DNA of 14,352 nucleotides from Chloroflexota bacterium. Its GTDB lineage: Bacteria; Chloroflexota; Anaerolineae; Caldilineales; Caldilineaceae. The notes under the pieces are model-generated. The model had not been told where the DNA came from, made no database searches, and was given only the letters and a program-made list of their open reading frames with translations. The translations under genes were made by a program, and so were the position numbers. The stretch covers positions 1 through 14,352 of the forward strand of contig JAGWYN010000071.1 of NCBI GenBank assembly GCA_018969295.1, written 5' to 3'. Each line of letters opens with the position of its first letter. Within the stretch, counting starts at the first letter, position 1. Below are positions 6,666 to 14,352 of the stretch, one piece after another.

Positions 6666-6689
6666 ATCAAAATAGAAACAAGCTGTCAA
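6661..6689 (-). promoter_or_regulatory. Near-consensus sigma-70 promoter of the metal ABC operon
   Basis: Read on the minus strand: TTGACA (6689-6684), 17-bp spacer, TATATT (6666-6661). The -35 is a perfect match and the -10 differs at one base from TATAAT. The predicted start near 6654 gives a leader of roughly 48 nt before the ATG at 6606. The -10 lies within the right arm of the palindromic operator. Confidence 0.8.
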
Positions 6690-6697
6690 GCCAGGAA

Positions 6698-6727
6698 TTG
6701 CTTCTTTGCAGCGGATTGAAATAGAAT
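6698..6727 (+). promoter_or_regulatory. Putative promoter of the methyltransferase gene
   Basis: TTGCTT (6698-6703), 18-bp spacer, TAGAAT (6722-6727). It is divergent from the metal operon promoter, the two -35 boxes lying about 8 bp apart, so occupancy of one may affect the other. It lies about 30 bp outside the palindromic operator. Confidence 0.4.
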
Positions 6728-6776
6728 GAGGGGGGGAGTGGTTGGCGGTGCAGCTTTGTGATCGGAAAAAAGACAG

Positions 6777-7532
6777 ATGAGAGCCTTTGATCCTGCATCC
6801 AGCTTTGGCCCTGAGACCGCTGCACAATACGACGGCTTTGTGCGGGGGGACGAGGAAGCAGCGGCTGCGTTTCTGGCGCAACTTGCCCGGGGAGGCCGTG
6901 CGCTTGAGTTTGCTGTTGGGACGGGTCGCATCGCCCTTGTGCTGGCGGCGCAAGGAATTCAGGTCGACGGAATTGAACTGTCTGCTGCGATGATAGAGCG
7001 GCTTCGTGCCCGGCCGGGAGGCGACCAGATCGACGTTACAGTCGGTGACATGAGCAGGGTCACGACTGGCAAGCGTTACGGGCTTGTGTATCTGGTTTTC
7101 AACACCCTGTTCAACCTTCTCACGGCTGAAGACCAGATTTGCTGTTTTGAGAACGCAGCGCGTCATCTGAACGCAGATGGGCATTTCGTGGTTGAGACTG
7201 CGCTGCCACACGCCTGGATTGCCCCGGGCCGAGCGGACTATGTGCGTGCCGAGGCTGTAGACTTGGACGCGGTTGTGCTGGATGTTGCCCGGTACGACCC
7301 GGTCACGCAGCTGCTCGAAGAAAATCATCTCCGCCTCACGACGAACGGCATCACGATGACCCCCATCGTCTGTCGTTTGATCACACCGGGCGAGATGGAT
7401 CTGATGGCACGGATTGCTGGGCTGCGTCTTGTCGAGCGATTTGCAAACTGGCAGCGGACTCCTTTTGACCTGGACAGCCGGGCGCATGTGTCGGTGTACG
7501 GCTGGGCAGGTTCTGATACACTGGCTGTCTAG
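6777..7532 (+). CDS. Class I SAM-dependent methyltransferase, substrate unknown
   Basis: 251-aa cytoplasmic protein of the Rossmann-fold methyltransferase superfamily. Motif I is ALEFAVGTGRIAL (42-54), where the common hhExGxGTG has Ala-Val between Phe and Gly. The acidic residue that binds the ribose is Glu67 in VDGIELSAAMI (63-73). Asp91 in VGDMSRV (89-95) fits the adenine-binding loop. YGLVYLVFNTLFNLLT (101-116) corresponds to the motif IV region and LNADGHFVVET (121-131) to the post-methyl-transfer strand. The start ATG is preceded only by GGAAAAAAG, a weak ribosome site. It is transcribed divergently from the metal operon with no functional link evident. Similar proteins are usually annotated only as class I methyltransferases; a small-molecule target is likely but cannot be named. 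Confidence 0.85.
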   Translation: MRAFDPASSFGPETAAQYDGFVRGDEEAAAAFLAQLARGGRALEFAVGTGRIALVLAAQGIQVDGIELSAAMIERLRARPGGDQIDVTVGDMSRVTTGKRYGLVYLVFNTLFNLLTAEDQICCFENAARHLNADGHFVVETALPHAWIAPGRADYVRAEAVDLDAVVLDVARYDPVTQLLEENHLRLTTNGITMTPIVCRLITPGEMDLMARIAGLRLVERFANWQRTPFDLDSRAHVSVYGWAGSDTLAV

Positions 7533-7541
7533 GACTGATGT

Positions 7542-7771
7542 CTGCGACAACTGCATCGGTCTGCGCCCTGCTGTCCGGGCGGCTATGCTGTTTGTGTCGA
7601 TGGCCGTCCTATCGAACACTTTCGTTCGGTCAAAATTCGAGTGTTGCTTGCCTATCTGGCCTTGCACCCGGGGCAGAGCACAGCTGCGGAGCTATCTGGC
7701 GCTTCAACCGTGGGCTGAATCAGCCCATCGGAAGCTGATGTTGTGTCTGGCTGCACGCGGCGAACAGGGAG
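7542..7771 (+). pseudogene. Remnant of a SARP/BTAD-family transcriptional activator
   Basis: Two pieces in different frames. Frame of base 7581: GGYAVCVDGRPIEHF then RSVKIRVLLAYLALHPGQ, running to a TGA at 7716, is the typical start of the winged-helix domain of SARP regulators. From about 7684 the +1-related frame reads YLALQPWAESAHRKLM then LCLAARGEQGA (to about 7771), which resembles the repeat region of the bacterial transcriptional activation domain (BTAD). The 150 or so residues that should separate them are absent and the frame shifts near 7684. No promoter or intact start is visible. Judged from recalled family patterns; a profile search would settle it. Confidence 0.6.
7711..7727. 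repeat. 17-bp perfect palindrome inside the SARP remnant
   Basis: TGGGCTGA (7711-7718), one base, TCAGCCCA (7720-7727). Eight-bp arms with a 1-nt centre look like a dimeric regulator site or a tight hairpin rather than a terminator. It contains the TGA that ends the first remnant frame. It may be chance. Confidence 0.4.
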
Positions 7772-7906
7772 CGGGACCATCTGCTCCAACAGTTGAAGGA
7801 CGGCAACCGCGAAGGGGATGACACCCTGTCGCAGCGATTTATCGAAAACAACCGCTGGCACCGTGAGCTGCGGCAGGCGTGGCATTCGAGCAGAAATAAA
7901 TTGTAG
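7739..7906 (+). pseudogene. Unassigned 3' coding fragment
   Basis: An open stretch of 55 codons ending at TAG 7904-7906, with no in-frame start codon of its own. The residues have protein-like composition: RERDHLLQQLKDG, then DDTLSQRFIENN and RWHRELRQAW. It is charged and probably helical. I do not recognise the family. It overlaps the end of the BTAD-like piece in another frame, so it is probably the tail of a truncated gene, possibly from the same decay event. It could also be non-coding. Confidence 0.35.
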
Positions 7907-7923
7907 GATGGATGGTGTAGGAC

Positions 7924-7952
7924 TTCAATTTGTGTGGTTGCTGTGCTATACT
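7924..7952 (+). promoter_or_regulatory. Putative extended -10 promoter of the lipoprotein-glycosyltransferase operon
   Basis: TATACT (7947-7952) preceded by TG at 7944-7945 forms an extended -10 element. The -35, TTCAAT at 7924-7929 with a 17-bp spacer, is weak. The start would be near 7959, leaving a leader of about 57 nt to the ATG at 8016. A second TTGACA at 7974-7979 has no matching -10. Confidence 0.45.
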
Positions 7953-8015
7953 GCTCTATGCGAGGGATGGAGGTTGACACACATTGTGTTCCTTAACCTG
8001 CTCCAGACAGTTTGA

Positions 8016-9365
8016 ATGCTGTGCTCAAGAGTTTTTGTACTGGAACCACCTGCCGAGATGTCTGCCTCTGCATCCTATCTGATTTCAGCTGCCGGCGATC
8101 CAGCTGCCGGCGATCCAGCTGCCGACAGGCTGTCTGTTGCTGCCACGCGTTGGAAAAAACGATTTGCAGCGGTAGCGGCGTTGCTGGGCCTTGTGCTCTT
8201 CGCCGCAGGGTGCAGGTTTTCTGAACTGCTGGTGCCAGCGACCCCAACCCCAGCCCCGACACGGACGTTGTCTCCCACCTTTACGCCGACGCCAGAAGCG
8301 CTGCTGCCGCTGGTCGTCGTCACGCCGCCGCGCGATGGAACGCCAGGCGTGATCGTGATTCAGCCAACGATCGACGCTGACCGTGTTGTGATCGCCATTC
8401 CACCGTCCAGCACACCCACCCCGGTGCCGACCGAGACAGCGACGCCGACACCACCTCCTCTGGAACAGACGGCGACCGCCGTCGCGTTGGCTGCACAGCT
8501 CACAGAAGTGGCTTTGCAGCCTGGTGCGGCCCCTGACCTGCTGCTGCCGACGCTGACCCCGACCCCCCTGCCGACGGAAACGCTGACCCCTGCCCCGACG
8601 CTGACTCCCTATATCATGGTGGAAAGCGGTTTTATTGCACTGCGTACCGGCCCGGGGGTTCAATATCCGCTTGTGGCCCAGCTCGGCCCGGATATCCCAA
8701 TCGCAATTGTGGGACGCAACACAGAAGGGACCTGGTACGAAGTCTGCTGCGTCAACGGCGCCTCGGTGTGGGTGGCAGCGTCGCATGTGAGCGTGGTCAA
8801 CGACACACAGCAGGTCGCGCTGGTGGTGGCCCAACCCCCACCGACCTTCACACCGACGTTTACCCCGACTGAGACACCGACGACAACCCCGACCCCGACC
8901 GCGACGTTGTACCCCTTTGAACGGGCCATCGGCCCGCAGTTTTTCCCAACCGAGAATACATTTCTGACCATCTGGACGTATTTTTTTGTCGGTATTCTGA
9001 ACGACGCCAATCGGCCCGAGGAACCGGCAGAAGGATATTTCCTGGAGGTGCGGTTTCGGGGGGTGGACCGACCCAACACGAACGTCGAACGGCCCAGCAC
9101 CTACACCTTTGAGTACAGTGGCTCCCCCGGAGCGGGCAACCGGGTCAAATACAACTACAAATACGAGTTCCGCCCGCCAACCTCGCCAACCCCTGCACCG
9201 GGTGAACTGGCAACCCCTCGCCCCTGCGACCTGCTCGGCCAGGGGCCCTGGCAGGTCTGGGTGCGCGACGGCGCAGGCAATCAGTTGTCCCCTGTCGTCG
9301 AATTCATGACCGACTGCAACAACCCCAACCGGGAAATCTACCTGGGGTTTGTGCGGATGCGGTAG
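8016..9365 (+). CDS. Thr-Pro-rich lipoprotein with SH3b domain
   Basis: 449 aa from ATG 8016; ATG 8058 (residue 15) is equally possible and gives a shorter N-region. Neither has a clear ribosome site. The basic stretch RWKKRF (45-50), a hydrophobic core and lipobox LFAAGC with Cys66 indicate an exported lipoprotein. Low-complexity Thr-Pro linkers (about 74-94, 131-148, 179-198 and 275-297) flank a bacterial SH3 domain at about 200-260, recognisable by IALRTGPGVQYPLVAQL and WYEVCC...VWVAASHV. SH3b domains commonly bind peptidoglycan or protein ligands. The C-terminal 150 residues, with WTYFFVGILND, FEYSGSPG and WQVWVRDGAG, look like a beta-rich domain of unknown function. The 14-bp gap to the glycosyltransferase gene suggests co-transcription. 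The role is probably at the envelope surface; the exact function is unknown. Confidence 0.85.
   Translation: MLCSRVFVLEPPAEMSASASYLISAAGDPAAGDPAADRLSVAATRWKKRFAAVAALLGLVLFAAGCRFSELLVPATPTPAPTRTLSPTFTPTPEALLPLVVVTPPRDGTPGVIVIQPTIDADRVVIAIPPSSTPTPVPTETATPTPPPLEQTATAVALAAQLTEVALQPGAAPDLLLPTLTPTPLPTETLTPAPTLTPYIMVESGFIALRTGPGVQYPLVAQLGPDIPIAIVGRNTEGTWYEVCCVNGASVWVAASHVSVVNDTQQVALVVAQPPPTFTPTFTPTETPTTTPTPTATLYPFERAIGPQFFPTENTFLTIWTYFFVGILNDANRPEEPAEGYFLEVRFRGVDRPNTNVERPSTYTFEYSGSPGAGNRVKYNYKYEFRPPTSPTPAPGELATPRPCDLLGQGPWQVWVRDGAGNQLSPVVEFMTDCNNPNREIYLGFVRMR
8086..8124 (+). repeat. 15-bp in-frame tandem duplication
   Basis: The unit CAGCTGCCGGCGATC occurs exactly at 8086-8100 and 8101-8115, and its first nine bases again at 8116-8124. 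It encodes AAGDP-AAGDP-AAD in the N-terminal part of the lipoprotein, before the signal sequence. Likely replication slippage. Confidence 0.85.
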
Positions 9366-9379
9366 AAAGCTGTTTCTGG

Positions 9380-12175
9380 ATGTTCACTGCCCTGCCCGAC
9401 CGTCGTCTGTGGTGGCTGGTAGGTCTTTTGGCCGCAGCCGGAGGAGGGCTGCGGTCGCTGCGCCTCGACTGGCAGCCGCTTTGGTGGGATGAGGGGTACA
9501 GCGTCTATTTTGCAACCGAGCCGCTGGCCCGCATGCTGGCGCTGACCGCACGCGACATTCATCCTCCCCTCTATTATCTTTTGCTGCACGGCTGGATTCA
9601 GCTCTGGGGCAGCGCGGCTCCAGAGACGGGCCGCCTGCTCTCTGTGTGGATAGGGGGGGGGGGGCTGTTGCTGCAGCTCTGGCTTGCCTGGCTGTTGTTT
9701 CGACGCCGTCCCCAGCTTCTGCTGCTGACTGTTCTGCTGGCCGTCCTGAATCCGATGCAGCTGTTTTACAGCCAGGAGATCCGGATGTACGGGCTGGGCA
9801 TGGCGCTCAGTGCGGCAGCCACAGGATTTTTTTGGCTCTGGCAGCGGCCAGGCAGCCCCCAAAGCTGTTCAACTCGCAGGTGGGCTGCGGTCGGCTACGG
9901 CGTGACAGCCCTGGCCGGGTTGTACACCCTCTATTATTTTGTGTTTGTCCTGGTCGGACATCTGTTGTGGGCCTTCCTCTGCCAGTTTCTCTGTGCCGAG
10001 AGGCGCTCGCTGCGTCGTGTAGGGTCAGTCGCTGGCATGCTCCTGCTGGTCTTCGCAGGGTATTTGCCATGGCTTGTGTACACGCTTTCACACCTGCTCT
10101 CCTATGTCGGCAACAAAGTTGCCGCCGACCAGGACAGCCCCTTGGATCTGTTGACCTATCTGCTGCGCCATCTGGCCACTTTCCAAGGCGGTCATCTGGC
10201 CTGGCCGGCCCTGCCAGGACCCTGGACGTTGCTCTTGAGCGGCGCAGCATTCCTGCTGCTTCTGGCTGGGCTGGCCAAGGCGCGTGCGCAGCCCCGTGCA
10301 AAAGAACCCGACGAACAATCCGCCGTTTTGCTGTTGGCCGTTGTGGTCTCGACTGTGCTGGTCGGCGGCTGGCTGGTCAGTTTGCGTTTTCCTTTTTTCC
10401 CAGAGGGCGGGGAGCGGCTGCTGATGGTGGCCCTGCCCTCTGTGTTGCTGCTGTGGGGGGTGGGTGTGGAGCGGGTCTGGTCTGTCCGCTGGGCTGGGCC
10501 CGTGGTTTTGCTGTTGTTGTCGGTGAATGCAGCCGGGGGGGCAGTTGCCTTTTATACTGTGCCACGCTATGAAGGGCACGACTATCGGCCCTTGCTGCGT
10601 CAACTGATGCAAGATGGGCGCAATCAGGACACGTTTCTGGCGATTTTTCCTTGGCAGGTCGGCTATTGGCGGGCCTACAGGCCGATGGGTTCGTCGTTGT
10701 TGACAGGCCCGGCCCCTGTGCTCCTGGCCGACAGTGTAGTTGGCTGGTCGCCTGCGGTGCAGGGTGTGCTGCAGCGTGCTTTGCAGCGGGGAACAGTCTG
10801 GTTTCCGGCTCCGCTTTCGTTTGGGGCTACGCTGCCCTTCGAGATAGAAGCGTACCTGGCTGATCGCTCTTTCAACCTCGAAAACCGTTGGTATGGGACG
10901 ACGCGCCTTTCGGCCTGGGCTGCGTTGCCAGAACCGGCCGCTCGCTCGACCCTGATCAGCGACTACGGCGCAGTGCAGCTGATGGCGTCGGCGATCGCCG
11001 ACGAGTGGGTCGAAGCAGCCAACCAGCCCGTGGCTGTGCGTCTGACCTGGCAGGTGGTTGAACCGACCGATCTGAATGTCAGCCTGCGTCTGTTGGACCG
11101 AAACGGCTACCGCTGGAGCAGCAGAGAGTATGCTGTGAACTGGTCGGGACTGCCTTCCGGCGCTCGCACGACAGAGGCCACCGGGATGATCGTCCCTGCT
11201 GGGCTGCCCCCCGGTGTCTACACCGTGGCTGTCAGCGTGGCTCGACAGGCGGAGAATGGCCAGCGCGGCGAGGCGCTGACTTTGGCAGAGAGCGATGCTG
11301 TAGATGCGTCGATCGGAACCCTGACGGTCGTGGCTCCCCGTACAGCGCAGCCGGTCGAACGCCTCCCGATTCAGCGCCCCTTGCACCCTCCGGTGGCCCA
11401 GGCAGGTGTAGAATTGCTTGGTCTCAGCGGGCTTTCTGTTGGAGAGCCCAGGTTGGCCGGGACTGGGTTGGAGCTGACCCTGTTTTTGCGAATAGAGCGT
11501 GCGCTGTCGGCCGAACGCACGCTGACGGTGAGTCTGTTGGATGGCCAGGGCAGAGGCGTTGCAGGGTTTGTGGGGTGGCCTCTGCCAGAATTCTCGATCA
11601 CAGCTCTGGACACCGGAGATCTGTTGCGACTTCCGGTGCACCTGGACCTGCCGGCGACGCTGACCAGTGGGACGTACCAGCTGGTGGCAGGGCTGGGCGG
11701 CCCGGATCGGCAAAACCAGAGCGCCCCGACTGTGCTAGGCAGCTTGGAGATTGAGCAGCGCAAGGCTCGCTTCGAGCGCCCGACCCCGGCGATCTTCCTG
11801 GCCGAAGCTGCACAGTTCGGCACCCACGCTCGCCTCTACGGCTATACCGTGGAACCCGCAGGCACTGAGAGCGTCAATCTTTCGCTGTACTGGGAAATCC
11901 TGCAGCCATTGTTGCCCCCCCACCACCTGTTCATCCATGTGGTGGCTGCGGACGGACAGGTGGTGAGCCAGCAGGATGGAATCCCTGTGACCGAGTCGGG
12001 GGCCGCCCCGACAGGTAGCTGGCAGCCAGGTGAATTTCTCACGACCGTGCATGCCGTCCGCGCGCCGGCGGGCAGTGTGTTCGATGTGGGGCTTTATGAC
12101 CCGGAGACGCTGCAAAGATTGCCCGTGACCTGGGCGCACAGCGTTGGGGACAGCATTCGCCTGCCAGAACGTTGA
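9380..12175 (+). CDS. GT-C family membrane glycosyltransferase with long extracytoplasmic C-terminal region
   Basis: 931 aa. The N-terminal 390 or so residues are polytopic with about ten hydrophobic segments and carry ArnT/PMT-type GT-C landmarks: LWWDEGYS with Asp37-Glu38 in the first extracytoplasmic loop, ARDIHPPLYY (57-66), and SQEIRMYGL (131-139). Such enzymes transfer sugars from lipid-phosphate donors to lipids, glycans or proteins on the outer face of the membrane. Residues about 395-931 are soluble and, by composition, contain several beta-sandwich-like units (for example LPPGVYTVAVSV, TSGTYQLVAGL and HHLFIHVVAADG). This tail exceeds that of ArnT and may be for substrate or wall binding. 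The gene follows the SH3b lipoprotein gene by 14 bp without a clear Shine-Dalgarno, so it may depend on coupling or leaderless-style initiation. It holds a 12-G tract at codons 92-95. Donor and acceptor are unknown. Confidence 0.85.
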   Translation: MFTALPDRRLWWLVGLLAAAGGGLRSLRLDWQPLWWDEGYSVYFATEPLARMLALTARDIHPPLYYLLLHGWIQLWGSAAPETGRLLSVWIGGGGLLLQLWLAWLLFRRRPQLLLLTVLLAVLNPMQLFYSQEIRMYGLGMALSAAATGFFWLWQRPGSPQSCSTRRWAAVGYGVTALAGLYTLYYFVFVLVGHLLWAFLCQFLCAERRSLRRVGSVAGMLLLVFAGYLPWLVYTLSHLLSYVGNKVAADQDSPLDLLTYLLRHLATFQGGHLAWPALPGPWTLLLSGAAFLLLLAGLAKARAQPRAKEPDEQSAVLLLAVVVSTVLVGGWLVSLRFPFFPEGGERLLMVALPSVLLLWGVGVERVWSVRWAGPVVLLLLSVNAAGGAVAFYTVPRYEGHDYRPLLRQLMQDGRNQDTFLAIFPWQVGYWRAYRPMGSSLLTGPAPVLLADSVVGWSPAVQGVLQRALQRGTVWFPAPLSFGATLPFEIEAYLADRSFNLENRWYGTTRLSAWAALPEPAARSTLISDYGAVQLMASAIADEWVEAANQPVAVRLTWQVVEPTDLNVSLRLLDRNGYRWSSREYAVNWSGLPSGARTTEATGMIVPAGLPPGVYTVAVSVARQAENGQRGEALTLAESDAVDASIGTLTVVAPRTAQPVERLPIQRPLHPPVAQAGVELLGLSGLSVGEPRLAGTGLELTLFLRIERALSAERTLTVSLLDGQGRGVAGFVGWPLPEFSITALDTGDLLRLPVHLDLPATLTSGTYQLVAGLGGPDRQNQSAPTVLGSLEIEQRKARFERPTPAIFLAEAAQFGTHARLYGYTVEPAGTESVNLSLYWEILQPLLPPHHLFIHVVAADGQVVSQQDGIPVTESGAAPTGSWQPGEFLTTVHAVRAPAGSVFDVGLYDPETLQRLPVTWAHSVGDSIRLPER
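9653..9664 (+). repeat. Homopolymeric G12 tract within the glycosyltransferase gene
   Basis: Twelve consecutive G encode Gly92-Gly95 between two transmembrane segments. In this sequence the frame stays open. One- or two-base slippage would truncate the protein early. It is either a phase-variation tract or simply a sequencing-sensitive homopolymer. Confidence 0.9.
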
Positions 12176-12186
12176 TCTTCTGGCAG
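12161..12186 (+). terminator. Hairpin at end of glycosyltransferase gene, stop codon in loop
   Basis: CTGCCAGAA (12161-12169) pairs perfectly with TTCTGGCAG (12178-12186): a 9-bp stem with an 8-nt loop that contains the TGA stop (12173-12175). A short T-run (TTTT, 12195-12198) follows eight bases later. It is a plausible terminator isolating the downstream fasciclin gene, and the same layout as at 547-574. Confidence 0.55.
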
Positions 12187-12212
12187 CACCGCTGTTTTGG
12201 CATAAAGCAACG

Positions 12213-12241
12213 TTGCAATCGTTGCAGAAGTAGGCTAAAAT
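12213..12241 (+). promoter_or_regulatory. Putative sigma-70 promoter of the fasciclin gene
   Basis: TTGCAA (12213-12218), 17-bp spacer, TAAAAT (12236-12241). The start would be near 12248, giving a leader of about 105 nt. The -35 overlaps the palindrome GCAACGTTGC (12207-12216), and CGTTGCA is repeated directly at 12211-12217 and 12220-12226, a possible regulator site. The ribosome site AGGAG (12339-12343) lies 9 nt before the ATG. Confidence 0.6.
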
Positions 12242-12352
12242 GGCAAAGATTACTAGACCTGAAATTTTTCATCGCTTTACTGCTCTGCAGCGCTGTTCGA
12301 TAGTCAATTCAGTCCATTATTCGGCCGTACCGCAAATCAGGAGTTGCCTTCT

Positions 12353-14352
<2,000 letters not shown>

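Noticed and set aside
6603..7667. 354-residue minus-strand frame spanning the methyltransferase gene and the promoter region
   Set aside because: It runs through the promoter and operator region and has no motifs; it is a shadow of the methyltransferase gene.
10088..11713. 541-residue minus-strand open frame opposite the glycosyltransferase gene
   Set aside because: It is a low-complexity Gln/Arg/Pro shadow; the plus-strand frame has GT-C motifs and good coding character.

Overview
The window is GC-rich bacterial DNA with dense, mostly tightly packed genes. Several features point to a Chloroflexota bacterium, perhaps of the Anaerolineae/Caldilineae type: a lipoprotein with long Thr-Pro linkers and an SH3b domain, a very large GT-C membrane glycosyltransferase with a long exported tail, a secreted DUF7282 plus triple-fasciclin protein ending in a Thr-Pro-Asn repeat, and remnants of a SARP/BTAD regulator. 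The taxon is an inference from gene style; there is no rRNA or marker gene here.

Layout. 1-561 (+): 3' part of a ZIP (GufA-like) metal transporter, ending in a hairpin whose loop holds the stop codon. 562-1060: no protein gene, but a strong 13-bp-stem hairpin (854-884) and a possible small structured RNA. 1061-2836 (+): a 591-aa fusion of a D-2-hydroxyacid dehydrogenase (phosphoglycerate dehydrogenase-like) module with a ParB/Srx-fold module of the SerK/SbnI free-serine-kinase type. It meets tail to tail, with a 34-bp overlap, a four-gene minus-strand operon (6606 to 2803) encoding a TroA/MntA-type Mn/Zn ABC importer: binding lipoprotein, ATPase, permease, and a second permease carrying a C-terminal winged-helix domain. 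That operon starts from a near-consensus promoter overlapped by a perfect 13-bp inverted repeat, probably a metalloregulator operator.

6777-7532 (+): a class I SAM-dependent methyltransferase transcribed divergently from the metal operon. 7533-8015: a decayed region with pieces of a SARP/BTAD regulator in two frames and a further unassigned coding fragment. 8016-12175 (+): an SH3b lipoprotein gene followed 14 bp later by a 931-aa GT-C glycosyltransferase gene containing a run of 12 G. 12353-14352 (+): a secreted DUF7282/FAS1 protein, cut off by the window end inside a 42-bp tandem repeat.

How it fits together. The left half looks like a divalent-metal (Mn/Zn) uptake island: ZIP permease, ABC importer, its operator, and a permease with a DNA-binding tail that recalls the chlamydial YtgCR permease-repressor. 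The dehydrogenase/SerK-like fusion beside it has an altered dehydrogenase active site and is the most novel item. The right half encodes cell-envelope and adhesion functions.
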